The notes under the pieces: generated by a model
Seen by the model: only the letters and a program-made list of their open reading frames with translations
Database searches by the model: none
Told to the model about the DNA's origin: nothing
NCBI GenBank assembly: GCA_963704825.1
Contig: CAVPHV010000005.1
Coordinates: 62,001 to 126,000 of the forward strand
Length of the DNA: 64,000 nt
Reading direction: 5' to 3'
From: CAVPHV01 sp963704825
GTDB lineage: Bacteria > Actinomycetota > Acidimicrobiia > Spongiisociales > UBA5794
Part shown: piece by piece, positions 44,501 to 52,410 of the stretch
Numbering within the stretch: position 1 is the first letter of the stretch
How the letters are laid out: every line of letters begins with the position of its first letter
Program-made: the position numbers and the translations under genes

Positions 44501-47076
44501 CCCACCTGCTCTTCCAAGACCTGCTCGAGGGAACTCGGAGCCTCCATTCAGTGCTCGAGAGCTTTCCTGAGGATCACGATGTGGTGGTCGACATCTATGT
44601 GTGGCAAGCCCAGCCCCGAGCCACAGCTGAGATCTCTGAACGTCACGTTCGCAAGATCCTCGACGAAACGCTCGGGGACCTCGCACTGCGTCGGATCGTC
44701 GTGGCGATCTCGGGCGCCGGTACGGGGACTTCGCTCAGCGGCGTCCTCAACTTCACCTTCCGCGGCTCACCGGATGGGTCCCACCACGAAGAGTCCGAGT
44801 ACCGCGACCTCCATCCCATGATGGCAAAGCGGCTCGAACTGTGGCGCCTGTCGAATTTCGAGACCCGCAGGCTCCCGACCATCGAGGACATCTACCTATT
44901 CCATGGGGTGGCCAGGGAGAATCCGCGTGATGAGCGTCTCTTCGCCTTCGCCGAGGTCCGCGACCTCACCCCGTTGCGCGACGAGGACGGCAAGGTGATC
45001 GGAGTCCCCGAGTTCGAGCGGGTCTACCGGGACGTGCTCGGGCCGATCCGCCACTTCCAAGCGCACCGCCCAACCCACAAACGATTGCACTGGAACCGGG
45101 TACAGCTCTATGTCTGGCCTGAGCTCACCTTCGGCTCTGACGAGATCACCGAACTCGTGCAACGTCTCGCCCCGGAGACCGAAGGCTTGGGCCTCGAACG
45201 GGTATCGGTACGGGTCAGGGTCCGCAACGAGAAGGGCAAGATCAAGGCTCGCTTGCTCGAAATCAGCAATCCGGGCGGAAGAGGTGTACGCCTCAGTATC
45301 CGCAAGCCGTGGAAGAACCCGATGCAGCCGCTGTCGAATCTCGACCAGAAGGTGGTGCGGCTCCGCCAACGCGGCATGGCCCATCCTTCGGAGATTCTCG
45401 GAATGTTGACGCCGCCCAGTGAGCACGCCCAACGGGGATTCCCGCCCGGCACGTTCGTTGAGCACGACCTGGTTGATGGCCGGCTCGAACCGGTAGACCG
45501 GAGCATCGGCCGCAACGAGGCCAACGTCGTTGTCGGCGTGGTGACAAACGTCACCGCGCGGTATCCGGAAGGCATGCAGCGGGTCATCATCCTCGGCGAC
45601 CCGACTCGGGGTGTCGGCAATCTGTCCGAACGCGAGTGTCATCGCATCAACGCCGCCCTGGACCTTGCGGAGGAGATGAACCTACCGGTCGAGTGGTTTG
45701 CGGTTTCCGCCGGCGCTCTCATCTCAATGGAGAGCGGCACCGAAAACATGGACTGGATCGGCCGAGTCCTCCGCCGCATCATCGAGTTCACCCAGAACGG
45801 AGGCGAACTCAACATCATCGTCGTTGGAATCAACGTCGGTGCCCAGCCGTACTGGAACGCCGAAGCCACCATGCTGATGCACACCAAGGGCATCCTGGTG
45901 ATGACCCCCGACGCCGCCATGGTCCTGACGGGCAAGGAAGCCCTCGACTATTCAGGCGGCGTTTCAGCCGAAGACAATCAGGGCATCGGCGGCTATGAGC
46001 GCATCATGGGGCCCAACGGCCAGGCGCAGTACTTCGCCAGCAACGTCGAGGACGCCTGTCGGATCCTGCTGGCCCACTACGAGTACGCCTACGTCCATCC
46101 CGGCGAGCGATTTGCCCGACCGGCGCTGACCGACGATCCGGCCGACCGCGATGTCGGCACGAGCCCACACGGAGGAGGGTTTGCCACCGTGGGCGACATC
46201 TTCTCCGACGAGCACAACCCGGGCCGCAAGCAGCCGTTTGAGATCCGCAAGGTAATGGCCGCGGTGGTGGATCAGGACCTGCCCCACATGGAACGCTGGC
46301 ACGGGATGCAGCACGCAGAGATCGCCGTCACCTGGGATGCATTCTTGGGAGGCCAGCCGGTGAGCCTGATCGGCTTTGAGTCGAAACCGGTCAACCGGTT
46401 GGGCTTTGTGCCCGCCGATGGGCCGCTGCAGTGGACCTCCGGCACGCTCTTCCCGGTCGCGTCGAAGAAGGTCGCACGCGCGGTAAACGCCGCGTCAGGC
46501 AACCGCCCACTCGTGGTGCTCGCCAACCTGTCTGGCTTCGACGGATCACCCGAATCCATGCGGCGGTGGCAGCTCGAATACGGCGCCGAGATCGGCAGGG
46601 CCATCGTCAACTTCGAGGGACCGATCGTCTTCTGCGTCGTGTCTCGCTACCACGGAGGCGCGTTCGTGGTCTTCTCGGCAACACTGAACGACAACATGGA
46701 GGTCGCCGCCATCGAGGGCAGCCGGGCATCGGTCATCGGCGGGGCTCCGGCCGCCGCCGTCGTGTTCGTTCGCGAGGTCAACAACCGTGCTGATGCCGAC
46801 CCACGGGTGACCGAACTTGCCGCCCGAGTGTCAGAAGCCGACGGCCAGGAGAAAGCCGATCTACGCCATGAACTGGAATTGGTGCACGAAGCGGTGCGCA
46901 CCGAACACCTCGGAGCCGTCGCCGACGAATTCGACCAGATCCACAACGTGCATCGGGCCCTCGAGGTGGGTTCGATCCACCGCATCATCCCGGCAGACCA
47001 GGTGCGCCCCTATCTGATCGACGCCGTACGCCGCGGCATCACCAAGGAACTCGAGCGGCTCGGCCGGAAAGACTGA
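41539..47076 (+). CDS. single-chain multidomain acyl-CoA (acetyl-CoA) carboxylase
   Basis: 1845 residues carrying all carboxylase functions. Biotin carboxylase (1-450) has GGGGRGIRR (ATP-grasp loop, from about 175) and EVNARLQVEHPVTE. BCCP follows (about 560-640) with biotinyl-lysine K626 in VIEAMKMETT. A long central region (about 660-1320) resembles the non-catalytic middle of eukaryotic ACC. The carboxyltransferase (about 1330-1845) has GDPTRGVGNLSERE, VVGINVGAQPYWNAE, LANLSGFDGSPESMRRW and YHGGAFVVF. The BC-BCCP-CT order in one chain is eukaryote-like; most bacteria use separate subunits. It would supply malonyl-CoA to the synthase encoded 16 bp upstream, though propionyl or longer substrates cannot be excluded. 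Translation starts soon after the upstream stop. Confidence 0.88.
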   Translation: MKFSRIAIINRGEPAMRLINAVGEFNVERGTSLRTIALYTAPDRQAMFVREADERYDLGSAAFTDPQGRRMLRYLDYEALEKSLIATGADAAWVGWGFVAEHAAFVDLCQRLGVVFIGPDADVMRRLGDKITSKRIAESADVPVAPWSGGPVETLEEARRHADRLGYPVMIKATAGGGGRGIRRVTAPDQLEAAFGAAKSEAFGAFGDDTMFIESMVSGARHIEVQIIGDDAGTVWPVGVRDCSVQRRNQKLLEEAPSPSLTPEQDRDVKEAAVRLGNAAGYRSAGTVEFLYDESSRAFSFMEVNARLQVEHPVTELTTGVDMVKLQLAVANGELLEGTPPVTIGHSIEARLNAEDPERGFAPAPGVVELLRMPVGPGIRIDTGIEVGDAIAPEFDSMVAKVLSYGTTREEARGRLVRALSQMRVIIRDGTSNKAFLQGLLAHEDYRAGKFDIGWVDGLVADGRHIADDNSGLALIAAAIAAYDEQLTTDVARFRAAAARGRPAVDDHDGQVVRLRHRGQRYSLQVERTSDATYRVMCEGATVAVDVEDLGRTGFRLTCAGRSYRVLGVVHGATHVIEVDGISHRVTHDEGGVVRAPSPSVVVAMLVEPGDRVKPGDRLAVIEAMKMETTLVAELPGTVGEILIGENVQVATGTPLLRIDPDADVVGEETGRRIDLAPLALAYDDLWHRGCHHYLESLRNMLLGWDVGPEYLRDLAAPGSSRCPRGASDPDVRAIEDEVLGIFLDIIALFRRAPRGDETETERRSSEEYLFDYLRDLGASADRLPARFVEQLRRTLAHYGIESLEPSPQLEQALYQIARSHARMGRQIQAVLTVLDDRLAHAEDGGERFRRLLDRLIQETRSRYPAVNDIAREIHYRSLDMPFLEQIRAQKYEEVEQILEYLAANPQAPDVPEKVTELVECPQPLKPLLSSRFGAASPQMQRIMLEVITRRYYRIRHLGPFTTYEADGFLFSAANYDFEGRPIHVVSTHLLFQDLLEGTRSLHSVLESFPEDHDVVVDIYVWQAQPRATAEISERHVRKILDETLGDLALRRIVVAISGAGTGTSLSGVLNFTFRGSPDGSHHEESEYRDLHPMMAKRLELWRLSNFETRRLPTIEDIYLFHGVARENPRDERLFAFAEVRDLTPLRDEDGKVIGVPEFERVYRDVLGPIRHFQAHRPTHKRLHWNRVQLYVWPELTFGSDEITELVQRLAPETEGLGLERVSVRVRVRNEKGKIKARLLEISNPGGRGVRLSIRKPWKNPMQPLSNLDQKVVRLRQRGMAHPSEILGMLTPPSEHAQRGFPPGTFVEHDLVDGRLEPVDRSIGRNEANVVVGVVTNVTARYPEGMQRVIILGDPTRGVGNLSERECHRINAALDLAEEMNLPVEWFAVSAGALISMESGTENMDWIGRVLRRIIEFTQNGGELNIIVVGINVGAQPYWNAEATMLMHTKGILVMTPDAAMVLTGKEALDYSGGVSAEDNQGIGGYERIMGPNGQAQYFASNVEDACRILLAHYEYAYVHPGERFARPALTDDPADRDVGTSPHGGGFATVGDIFSDEHNPGRKQPFEIRKVMAAVVDQDLPHMERWHGMQHAEIAVTWDAFLGGQPVSLIGFESKPVNRLGFVPADGPLQWTSGTLFPVASKKVARAVNAASGNRPLVVLANLSGFDGSPESMRRWQLEYGAEIGRAIVNFEGPIVFCVVSRYHGGAFVVFSATLNDNMEVAAIEGSRASVIGGAPAAAVVFVREVNNRADADPRVTELAARVSEADGQEKADLRHELELVHEAVRTEHLGAVADEFDQIHNVHRALEVGSIHRIIPADQVRPYLIDAVRRGITKELERLGRKD

Positions 47077-47078
47077 CC

Positions 47079-47825
47079 GTGGCCGAAGCCACGTGGTTCT
47101 CCGCAGGCTTGGCGCACGTCGCCGCCGACGACACCTGGCTCGACCCGCTGCTGGCCGATCGGCTCGGACGAATGCGCTTCACCAAGCGTCTCGTGGAGGC
47201 CCGGCTTGGCCGCTGGACCGCAAAGCACGCGCTGGCCCGCGCCCTCGGGCTCCCCACCGATCCGGCCTCCCTCGCCGACGTGGTGGTACTCAATGCTCCC
47301 GATGGCGCACCCGAGGCTTTCGTGGCGGGAGAACCCGCCGGCGTTGTGATCGCAATGACCGACCGCGCCGACTGGGCGGTCAGCGCGGTGCTGGCAGGCA
47401 CGGCCCGCATCGGCTGCGATCTCGAGATCGTCGAGCCACGCTCGGACGCCTTTGTCAGGGACTACCTCACCCCCCCGGAGCAGGCGCTGGTGGCAGCCGG
47501 CGAACACGATCTCATGGCGAACCTGATCTGGTCGGCGAAGGAGAGCGCCCTCAAGGTGCTGAGGACGGGGCTGCGGCGAGACACTCGAACCGTCGAGGTG
47601 CGCTGCGCCCCGGCTGCCGGTGCCGAACCGTCGGCCTGGAGGCCGCTGATGGTTACCGCACTCGAAGGTAACCACATGCCCGGCTGGTGGATCCACTACG
47701 GCGAATTCGTTTTGACGCTATGCGCCGCGGTGGCCACCGACCCGCCTCGCAGCCTGGAGGAACCGCCGCCGCTGGCCACCGCCCGGCCAAGCCATACCTG
47801 GATGGAACGGCCCTTGGTCGACTGA
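47079..47825 (+). CDS. Sfp-type 4'-phosphopantetheinyl transferase
   Basis: 248 residues. The two family motifs are present: IGCDLEIVEPRSDAFVRDYL (G-x-D-x-E, Mg-binding) and WSAKESALKVLRTG (W-x-x-KE-x-x-x-K). It transfers phosphopantetheine from CoA to carrier domains. GTG 47079 begins 2 nt after the carboxylase stop, so it is coupled to the operon and is the obvious activator of the six ACPs of the synthase, all of which carry Thr at the acceptor position. The C-terminal 60 residues are less conserved and end in a Pro-rich tail. Confidence 0.9.
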   Translation: MAEATWFSAGLAHVAADDTWLDPLLADRLGRMRFTKRLVEARLGRWTAKHALARALGLPTDPASLADVVVLNAPDGAPEAFVAGEPAGVVIAMTDRADWAVSAVLAGTARIGCDLEIVEPRSDAFVRDYLTPPEQALVAAGEHDLMANLIWSAKESALKVLRTGLRRDTRTVEVRCAPAAGAEPSAWRPLMVTALEGNHMPGWWIHYGEFVLTLCAAVATDPPRSLEEPPPLATARPSHTWMERPLVD

Positions 47826-47961
47826 CAAACGTACTCACCGGCGAGGCCGAGACGGACGGCCAGGGGGGTGTTGGACAAAGGCCGTGCGGGATTGCACCGG
47901 CGAGCACACGCCTGTTCCTCCGCGTGGCGGCAAGCCCAAGCTGGCGTTGGTCAAGTGTCTT

Positions 47962-48366
47962 CTAGAGCTCGGCGGAGTCTTCCGCACGGTCGAGCCGCAG
48001 CGATGCCGAATTCATGCAGAACCGCTCGCCGGTGGGACGGGGTCCGTCCGGGAAACGATGTCCGAGATGGGCGCCACAATTGGCACACACCACTTCAGTA
48101 CGAACCATCCCGAAAGTGCGATCCTCGTGCATCTCGACCGCGGCGGGATCCAGCGCTTCCCAGAAGCTCGGCCAGCCGCTGCCTGAGTCATACTTGGTTT
48201 CGCTGGAGAAGAGCTCTGCGTCACAAACGATGCAGCGGTAAACACCCGGATCCTTGGAATCCCAGTACTCGCCGCTGAACGCTCGCTCAGTGCCCGCTTG
48301 CTGGGTCACTTGGAACTGCAGCGGAGTCAGCCGGGCGCGAAGATCAGTTTCAGGCTCGTACGTCAT
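47962..48366 (-). CDS. msrB: peptide-methionine (R)-S-oxide reductase
   Basis: 134 residues. Zinc cysteines lie in RCIVCDAELF and VCANCGAHLGH; the catalytic Cys is in RFCMNSASL. The substrate motif KYDSGSGWPSFW is intact. It repairs oxidised methionine in the cytoplasm. ATG 48366 follows TACGAT by 6 nt (leaderless); the shorter start is preferred over the nine upstream open codons. It converges with the lipid operon across 136 bp that hold no recognisable gene or terminator. Confidence 0.95.
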   Translation of the reverse strand: MTYEPETDLRARLTPLQFQVTQQAGTERAFSGEYWDSKDPGVYRCIVCDAELFSSETKYDSGSGWPSFWEALDPAAVEMHEDRTFGMVRTEVVCANCGAHLGHRFPDGPRPTGERFCMNSASLRLDRAEDSAEL

Positions 48367-48372
48367 AGCGGA

Positions 48373-48378
48373 ATCGTA
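48373..48378 (-). promoter_or_regulatory. -10 box (TACGAT) for msrB
   Basis: TACGAT on the minus strand, 6 nt before ATG 48366. Confidence 0.55.
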
Positions 48379-48495
48379 CCGGTCCCACCGCACCTATTGC
48401 GGCGACAATCCTGCGGAACTGCACTTCCCCAAACGTTGCCCTTCTTCCGTATCCTGGGACCATCCCACTCAGGCCGTGGCCAGGAGGACGAACCG

Positions 48496-49368
48496 GTGGC
48501 CGAAGAACAGACCCCCATCTCGAGCAAAGCGGCAGACGAGATTGAGCTGAACTCCAAGCTCGACGGGCCGATTGCCAACCTCGAGCCCTTGGAGCGATCC
48601 CTGCTGTTCGCCGAGATGTCGATGGTCTCCTACCTTCCCGAAGATCAGACCCGAGCCGTGGCACTGCGCCTCGGCTTCACCAACACGACGTACATCGAAC
48701 GTGACGGCGCCCAGGCCTACGTCTTCGCCAACGACGTTGACCTCGTCATCGCCTGCCGGGGCACCGAGCCGAACGAGTGGAACGACATCAAGGCGGACGC
48801 CAATGCACTCACCGATCTCGCCGAAACAGTGGGACGAGTTCACCGCGGCTTCAAGCGTGAGGTTGACGACCTGTGGCCCAAGCTCGAAGCGGTGCTCCAA
48901 GACGACAGCCGGACCACCTGGTTCACCGGCCACTCGCTCGGCGGTGCGATGGCAACCATTTGTGCCGGCCGCTGCTACCTGTCACATATCCCGGCCATGC
49001 CCGAGGAACTTCACACCTTCGGCAGCCCACGAGTCGGGACCAAACAGTATGTCTCCCACACCGATATTTCGCACTTCCGCTGGGTCAACAACAACGACAT
49101 CGTCACCCGGGTCCCGCCGGCGTGGTTGCGGTATCGGCACAGCGGGCGGCTGATGTACCTCAATGCCTACGGGAAGCTCCGTTTACTCACGCCCCGACAG
49201 CGCAGCAAGGACCGCTGGCGGGGGTTCCGCCTCGGCCTCAAGGAAGGCAAGGTCGACCCGTTCTCCGACCACGCCATCGTTCGCTACGTCGAGTACATCA
49301 ACAACGCCGTTACCGAACGAGCTGCGATTCCACAGCCTCGCTCCACCCGAATCAGACGATCCAAGTGA
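48496..49368 (+). CDS. class 3 (fungal-type) lipase
   Basis: 290 residues with alpha/beta-hydrolase features of lipase family 3: DVDLVIACRGTEPNEWNDIK (oxyanion region), nucleophile Ser in TGHSLGGAMATICAG, HTFGSPRVG, and the acid and His residues in NNNDIVTRVPP and PFSDHAIVRYVEY. No signal peptide is visible, so it may be cytoplasmic or membrane-associated. GTG 48496 follows AGGAGG by 7 nt; a TATCCT box about 40 nt upstream suggests this gene has a true leader, unlike many neighbours. The substrate is unknown: triacylglycerol or other acyl esters. Confidence 0.85.
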   Translation: MAEEQTPISSKAADEIELNSKLDGPIANLEPLERSLLFAEMSMVSYLPEDQTRAVALRLGFTNTTYIERDGAQAYVFANDVDLVIACRGTEPNEWNDIKADANALTDLAETVGRVHRGFKREVDDLWPKLEAVLQDDSRTTWFTGHSLGGAMATICAGRCYLSHIPAMPEELHTFGSPRVGTKQYVSHTDISHFRWVNNNDIVTRVPPAWLRYRHSGRLMYLNAYGKLRLLTPRQRSKDRWRGFRLGLKEGKVDPFSDHAIVRYVEYINNAVTERAAIPQPRSTRIRRSK

Positions 49369-49390
49369 AGCGGCACGAAGCCGGACGATT

Positions 49391-51103
49391 GTGAGCGAAT
49401 CGCCGTTGCCCTGGTGGCAGACCGGGGTGGTGTATCAGATCTACCCACGCAGCTTTGCCGACGGCAACGGTGACGGTATCGGGGACCTGTGGGGGGCCAC
49501 CGAGCAACTGGACTATCTCGAATGGCTGGGCATCGATGCGGTGTGGCTGTCGCCCCACTTTCCCAGCCCGCAGGCCGACTTCGGATACGACGTCTCCGAC
49601 TACACCGACGTCGAACCTGTCTACGGGACCCTCGATGTGTTCCAACGCTTCCTCGATTCGGCCCACCGTCGCGGAATCCGAGTCCTGCTCGACCTCGTGC
49701 TCAACCACACCTCGAATCAGCACCCCTGGTTCCTCGAGTCTCGTTCGTCGGCCGCCAATCCAAAGCACGACTGGTACATGTGGCACCCCGGCACCATCGC
49801 CGCCGACGGAACGCGACGGCCTCCCAACAACTGGCTCTCTGCCTTTGGCGGTCCGGGATGGACCTGGGACGAGACTCGGGGCGAGTGGTATTACCACTAC
49901 TTTCTCGCCGAACAACCCGATCTCAATTGGCGAAACCCGGCGGTGGCTGAGGCGATGTGGCAGGCCGTTCGCTTCTGGCTCGACCGTGGCGTCGACGGTT
50001 TCCGGCTCGACGCCGTCGACACCCTGTTCGAGCACGAGGGTCTCAGCGACCATGACGCCGACTTCTCGCTGATCGACCTGTGGAACAGCCCCTATGAGCG
50101 CGGCGCCCGCCTCGATGCCGGTTCCAGCTGGGAGGCGATGTTCGGTGATCAACTCCACCAACCCGAGGTCCACGATGTGCTGCGCAGCCTGCGCCGGGTG
50201 ATCGACGCGTACAACGACCGTGTCCTCGTCGGCGAGACGGACCGCCTCGACTATTGCGGCACCGACCGGCTGCAGATGGTGTTCAACTTCCCGCTCACCA
50301 GGATGGGGCGGCTCACTGCGCAGGCCATCCGTGACAACCAGCGCACCAGACTCGCCGCGATGCCCGCGGGGGCCTGGCCGTGCAACACGATGGGCAACCA
50401 CGACGCCCACCGCGTTCGATCCCGGCTCGCCGACGGCGTCAACGATGCGGGGTGGACCAGGGTCGCCGCCGCCCTGATGCTCCTCCTGCCCGGTACCCCA
50501 TCGCTCTATCAAGGCGAAGAAATCGGCATGGAAGACCATCTGGCGGCCGATCCCGCCACGCTGCTTGATCCGATCGGCCGTCGGTTCTATCGGGCCGCCG
50601 TCGAACAACTCGGCATGGATCCGGTGACTGCAGCGGGGCGGGCCGCCAGCTTCTCCCGAGACCGCACCCGCACCCCGATGCAATGGTCGAGCGGCGCCAA
50701 CGCCGGGTTCAGCCCCGCGGGAGTGGAGACCTGGCTCCCGGTGCACCCCAACCACCGCTCCGGCGTCAACGTTGCCGATCAGCGGATCGACGCCTCGTCG
50801 TTGCTTGCCTTCTATCAGCGACTCATCCATTTCCGCCGCGACCACGTCGCCTTGCACGAAGGTGGCTACGAAGAGATCCTCCCCAATGCCGACCAGGTCT
50901 TTGCGTTCGTGAGAACCCACCCGACGGAGCGACTGCTCGTCGCCATCAACCTTGGAGCGAACCCGGTCGAGCTTCGGATCGGCCCCCACCACACCGTGTG
51001 GAGCGACGGCGCTCCTACGATCGCCCCGGTGACGGCGGATGAAGTCTTCGTCACAGGATTCGGACTCGCCATCGCTGAGATGATCGGCCCAGCCGCAGAC
51101 TGA
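49391..51103 (+). CDS. GH13 alpha-glucosidase (oligo-1,6-glucosidase/trehalose-hydrolase type)
   Basis: 570 residues. It starts WWQTGVVYQIYPRSFADGNG, typical of GH13 alpha-glucosidases. Catalytic residues by family pattern are nucleophile D207 (GFRLDAVD), acid/base E282 (VLVGETD) and transition-state D338 (GNHDAHR); DLVLNHTSNQHPWF gives the conserved His. The C-terminal beta domain follows from about 500. No signal peptide is seen, so it is cytoplasmic. It cleaves alpha-glucosidic bonds in short oligosaccharides; which linkage is not decidable. It lies 22 bp after the lipase gene and starts with GTG without a clear Shine-Dalgarno sequence. Confidence 0.9.
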   Translation: MSESPLPWWQTGVVYQIYPRSFADGNGDGIGDLWGATEQLDYLEWLGIDAVWLSPHFPSPQADFGYDVSDYTDVEPVYGTLDVFQRFLDSAHRRGIRVLLDLVLNHTSNQHPWFLESRSSAANPKHDWYMWHPGTIAADGTRRPPNNWLSAFGGPGWTWDETRGEWYYHYFLAEQPDLNWRNPAVAEAMWQAVRFWLDRGVDGFRLDAVDTLFEHEGLSDHDADFSLIDLWNSPYERGARLDAGSSWEAMFGDQLHQPEVHDVLRSLRRVIDAYNDRVLVGETDRLDYCGTDRLQMVFNFPLTRMGRLTAQAIRDNQRTRLAAMPAGAWPCNTMGNHDAHRVRSRLADGVNDAGWTRVAAALMLLLPGTPSLYQGEEIGMEDHLAADPATLLDPIGRRFYRAAVEQLGMDPVTAAGRAASFSRDRTRTPMQWSSGANAGFSPAGVETWLPVHPNHRSGVNVADQRIDASSLLAFYQRLIHFRRDHVALHEGGYEEILPNADQVFAFVRTHPTERLLVAINLGANPVELRIGPHHTVWSDGAPTIAPVTADEVFVTGFGLAIAEMIGPAAD

Positions 51104-51148
51104 CTCCCGTGGCGCCGCCCAGGATGTGGACTTGTCCCACCGCGGACC

Positions 51149-51154
51149 TAACCT
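51149..51154 (+). promoter_or_regulatory. -10 box (TAACCT) for second sugar dehydrogenase
   Basis: TAACCT, 7 nt before ATG 51162. Confidence 0.5.
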
Positions 51155-51161
51155 TCCGCCG

Positions 51162-52394
51162 ATGCGCCACATCGCGCCGCTGGTGGCCGCCATCCTCATC
51201 CTCTCCGCTTGCTCGCCCAACGGTGGATCGGACGCGGGCGACGGCGCAGCGCCGATCGGACCGGGCACCACGGCGCCGCCCCAATATGCCCCACCGACGA
51301 CGGTGCGGCCCTCGGCACCGCTGGCCGGGCTCGAGCTCGACCTCATCGCCGACGGATTCGACCAGCCCACCTACGCCACCGCCCGGCCTGGAGACGACCG
51401 CATCTTCGTACTGGAAAAGACCGGGCTCGTCAGAATCGTGAAGGATGGCGTCGTCGCCGCAGAGCCATTTCTCGATCTGACCGCTGAGGTGTCGACCGAT
51501 GGACCTGAACAGGGCCTGACTGCGTTGGTGTTCCATCCCCGCTACGAGGAGAACGGGCGACTGTTTGTCTTCTTCACGGACGTCTCCGGTACCAGCCAAT
51601 TGTTCGAGTACCAGCGCTCCGCCGACAACCCCGATGCCGCCGACCCGCGCTCGGGACGCCGCATCCTCGAACTCGAGCAACCCCACCCCGCTCACCAGGG
51701 CGGAGCCCTCGTCTTCGGACCCGACGGCTATTTGTGGGTGACTCTCGGCGACGGCGGCGTCCCCTCCCCCGGCGGCACCGATTGGCGCATGAAAGCCCAA
51801 GACCCGACCAACTGGTACGGCACGGTGCTGCGACTCGACATCGACGCCGCCTCACCGTATGCCATCCCTCCCGACAATCCGTTCGCCACCGGAGAAGGCG
51901 GTGCCCCTGAGGTGTGGGCCTACGGTCTCCGCAATCCCTGGCGAGCCACCATGGACGGCGACAGCATTCTGATCTCCGACGTCGGCCAGGACTGGTGGGA
52001 GGAAGTAAACGTCATTCCCCTCGCCACGCCGGGCGCCAACTTCGGGTGGCCCATCTTGGAGGGTCCCGAATGCTTCGAGGCCGACAGCTGCGACACGGCC
52101 GGGTTGGTCGAACCCCGTCTCACCGAGTACCACGAGGGCTTGTGCGCCATCATTGCCGGCCCGGTCTACCGGGGACCCTCGATACCGGAGCTCCACGGCC
52201 ACCAGTTCTACAGCGACTACTGCGTCGGATGGATCCGCAGCTGGGCCTACGCCGACCCTGTCGAATCGGAAACCGACTGGACCGGCGACCTCGGCAAGAT
52301 CGGGAACGCCAGCAGTCTCGGTGTCGATGGCGACGGCGAGATACTCATCATGAATCTTGCCGGCCAGCTCTATCGGATCATTCCCGTCCGCTGA
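51162..52394 (+). CDS. PQQ-type sugar dehydrogenase lipoprotein (second copy)
   Basis: 410 residues. The signal peptide has a lipobox LILSAC, followed by a short Gly/Pro/Thr linker and the glucose/sorbosone dehydrogenase propeller: EQGLTALVFHPRYEENG, HQGGALVFGPDGYLWVTLGDGG, GLRNPWRATMDGD and GPVYRG. It is clearly paralogous to the protein at 26385-27692, sharing conserved Cys positions (GPECFEADSCDTAGLV against RSCFQAETCDQSGLV). It is probably exported and membrane-tethered. It is downstream of the alpha-glucosidase, so both may serve sugar use. Confidence 0.85.
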   Translation: MRHIAPLVAAILILSACSPNGGSDAGDGAAPIGPGTTAPPQYAPPTTVRPSAPLAGLELDLIADGFDQPTYATARPGDDRIFVLEKTGLVRIVKDGVVAAEPFLDLTAEVSTDGPEQGLTALVFHPRYEENGRLFVFFTDVSGTSQLFEYQRSADNPDAADPRSGRRILELEQPHPAHQGGALVFGPDGYLWVTLGDGGVPSPGGTDWRMKAQDPTNWYGTVLRLDIDAASPYAIPPDNPFATGEGGAPEVWAYGLRNPWRATMDGDSILISDVGQDWWEEVNVIPLATPGANFGWPILEGPECFEADSCDTAGLVEPRLTEYHEGLCAIIAGPVYRGPSIPELHGHQFYSDYCVGWIRSWAYADPVESETDWTGDLGKIGNASSLGVDGDGEILIMNLAGQLYRIIPVR

Positions 52395-52410
52395 CCGGCC
52401 GGCCGCAGCC

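Noticed and set aside
47826..47961. Small gene or terminator between the PPTase gene and msrB
   Set aside because: The open frames there are short and out of keeping with local codon use, and I see no stem with a T-tract.
49352..51370. 672-codon open frame antisense to the GH13 gene
   Set aside because: Catalytic GH13 motifs on the plus strand explain this stretch; the antisense frame is a codon-bias shadow.
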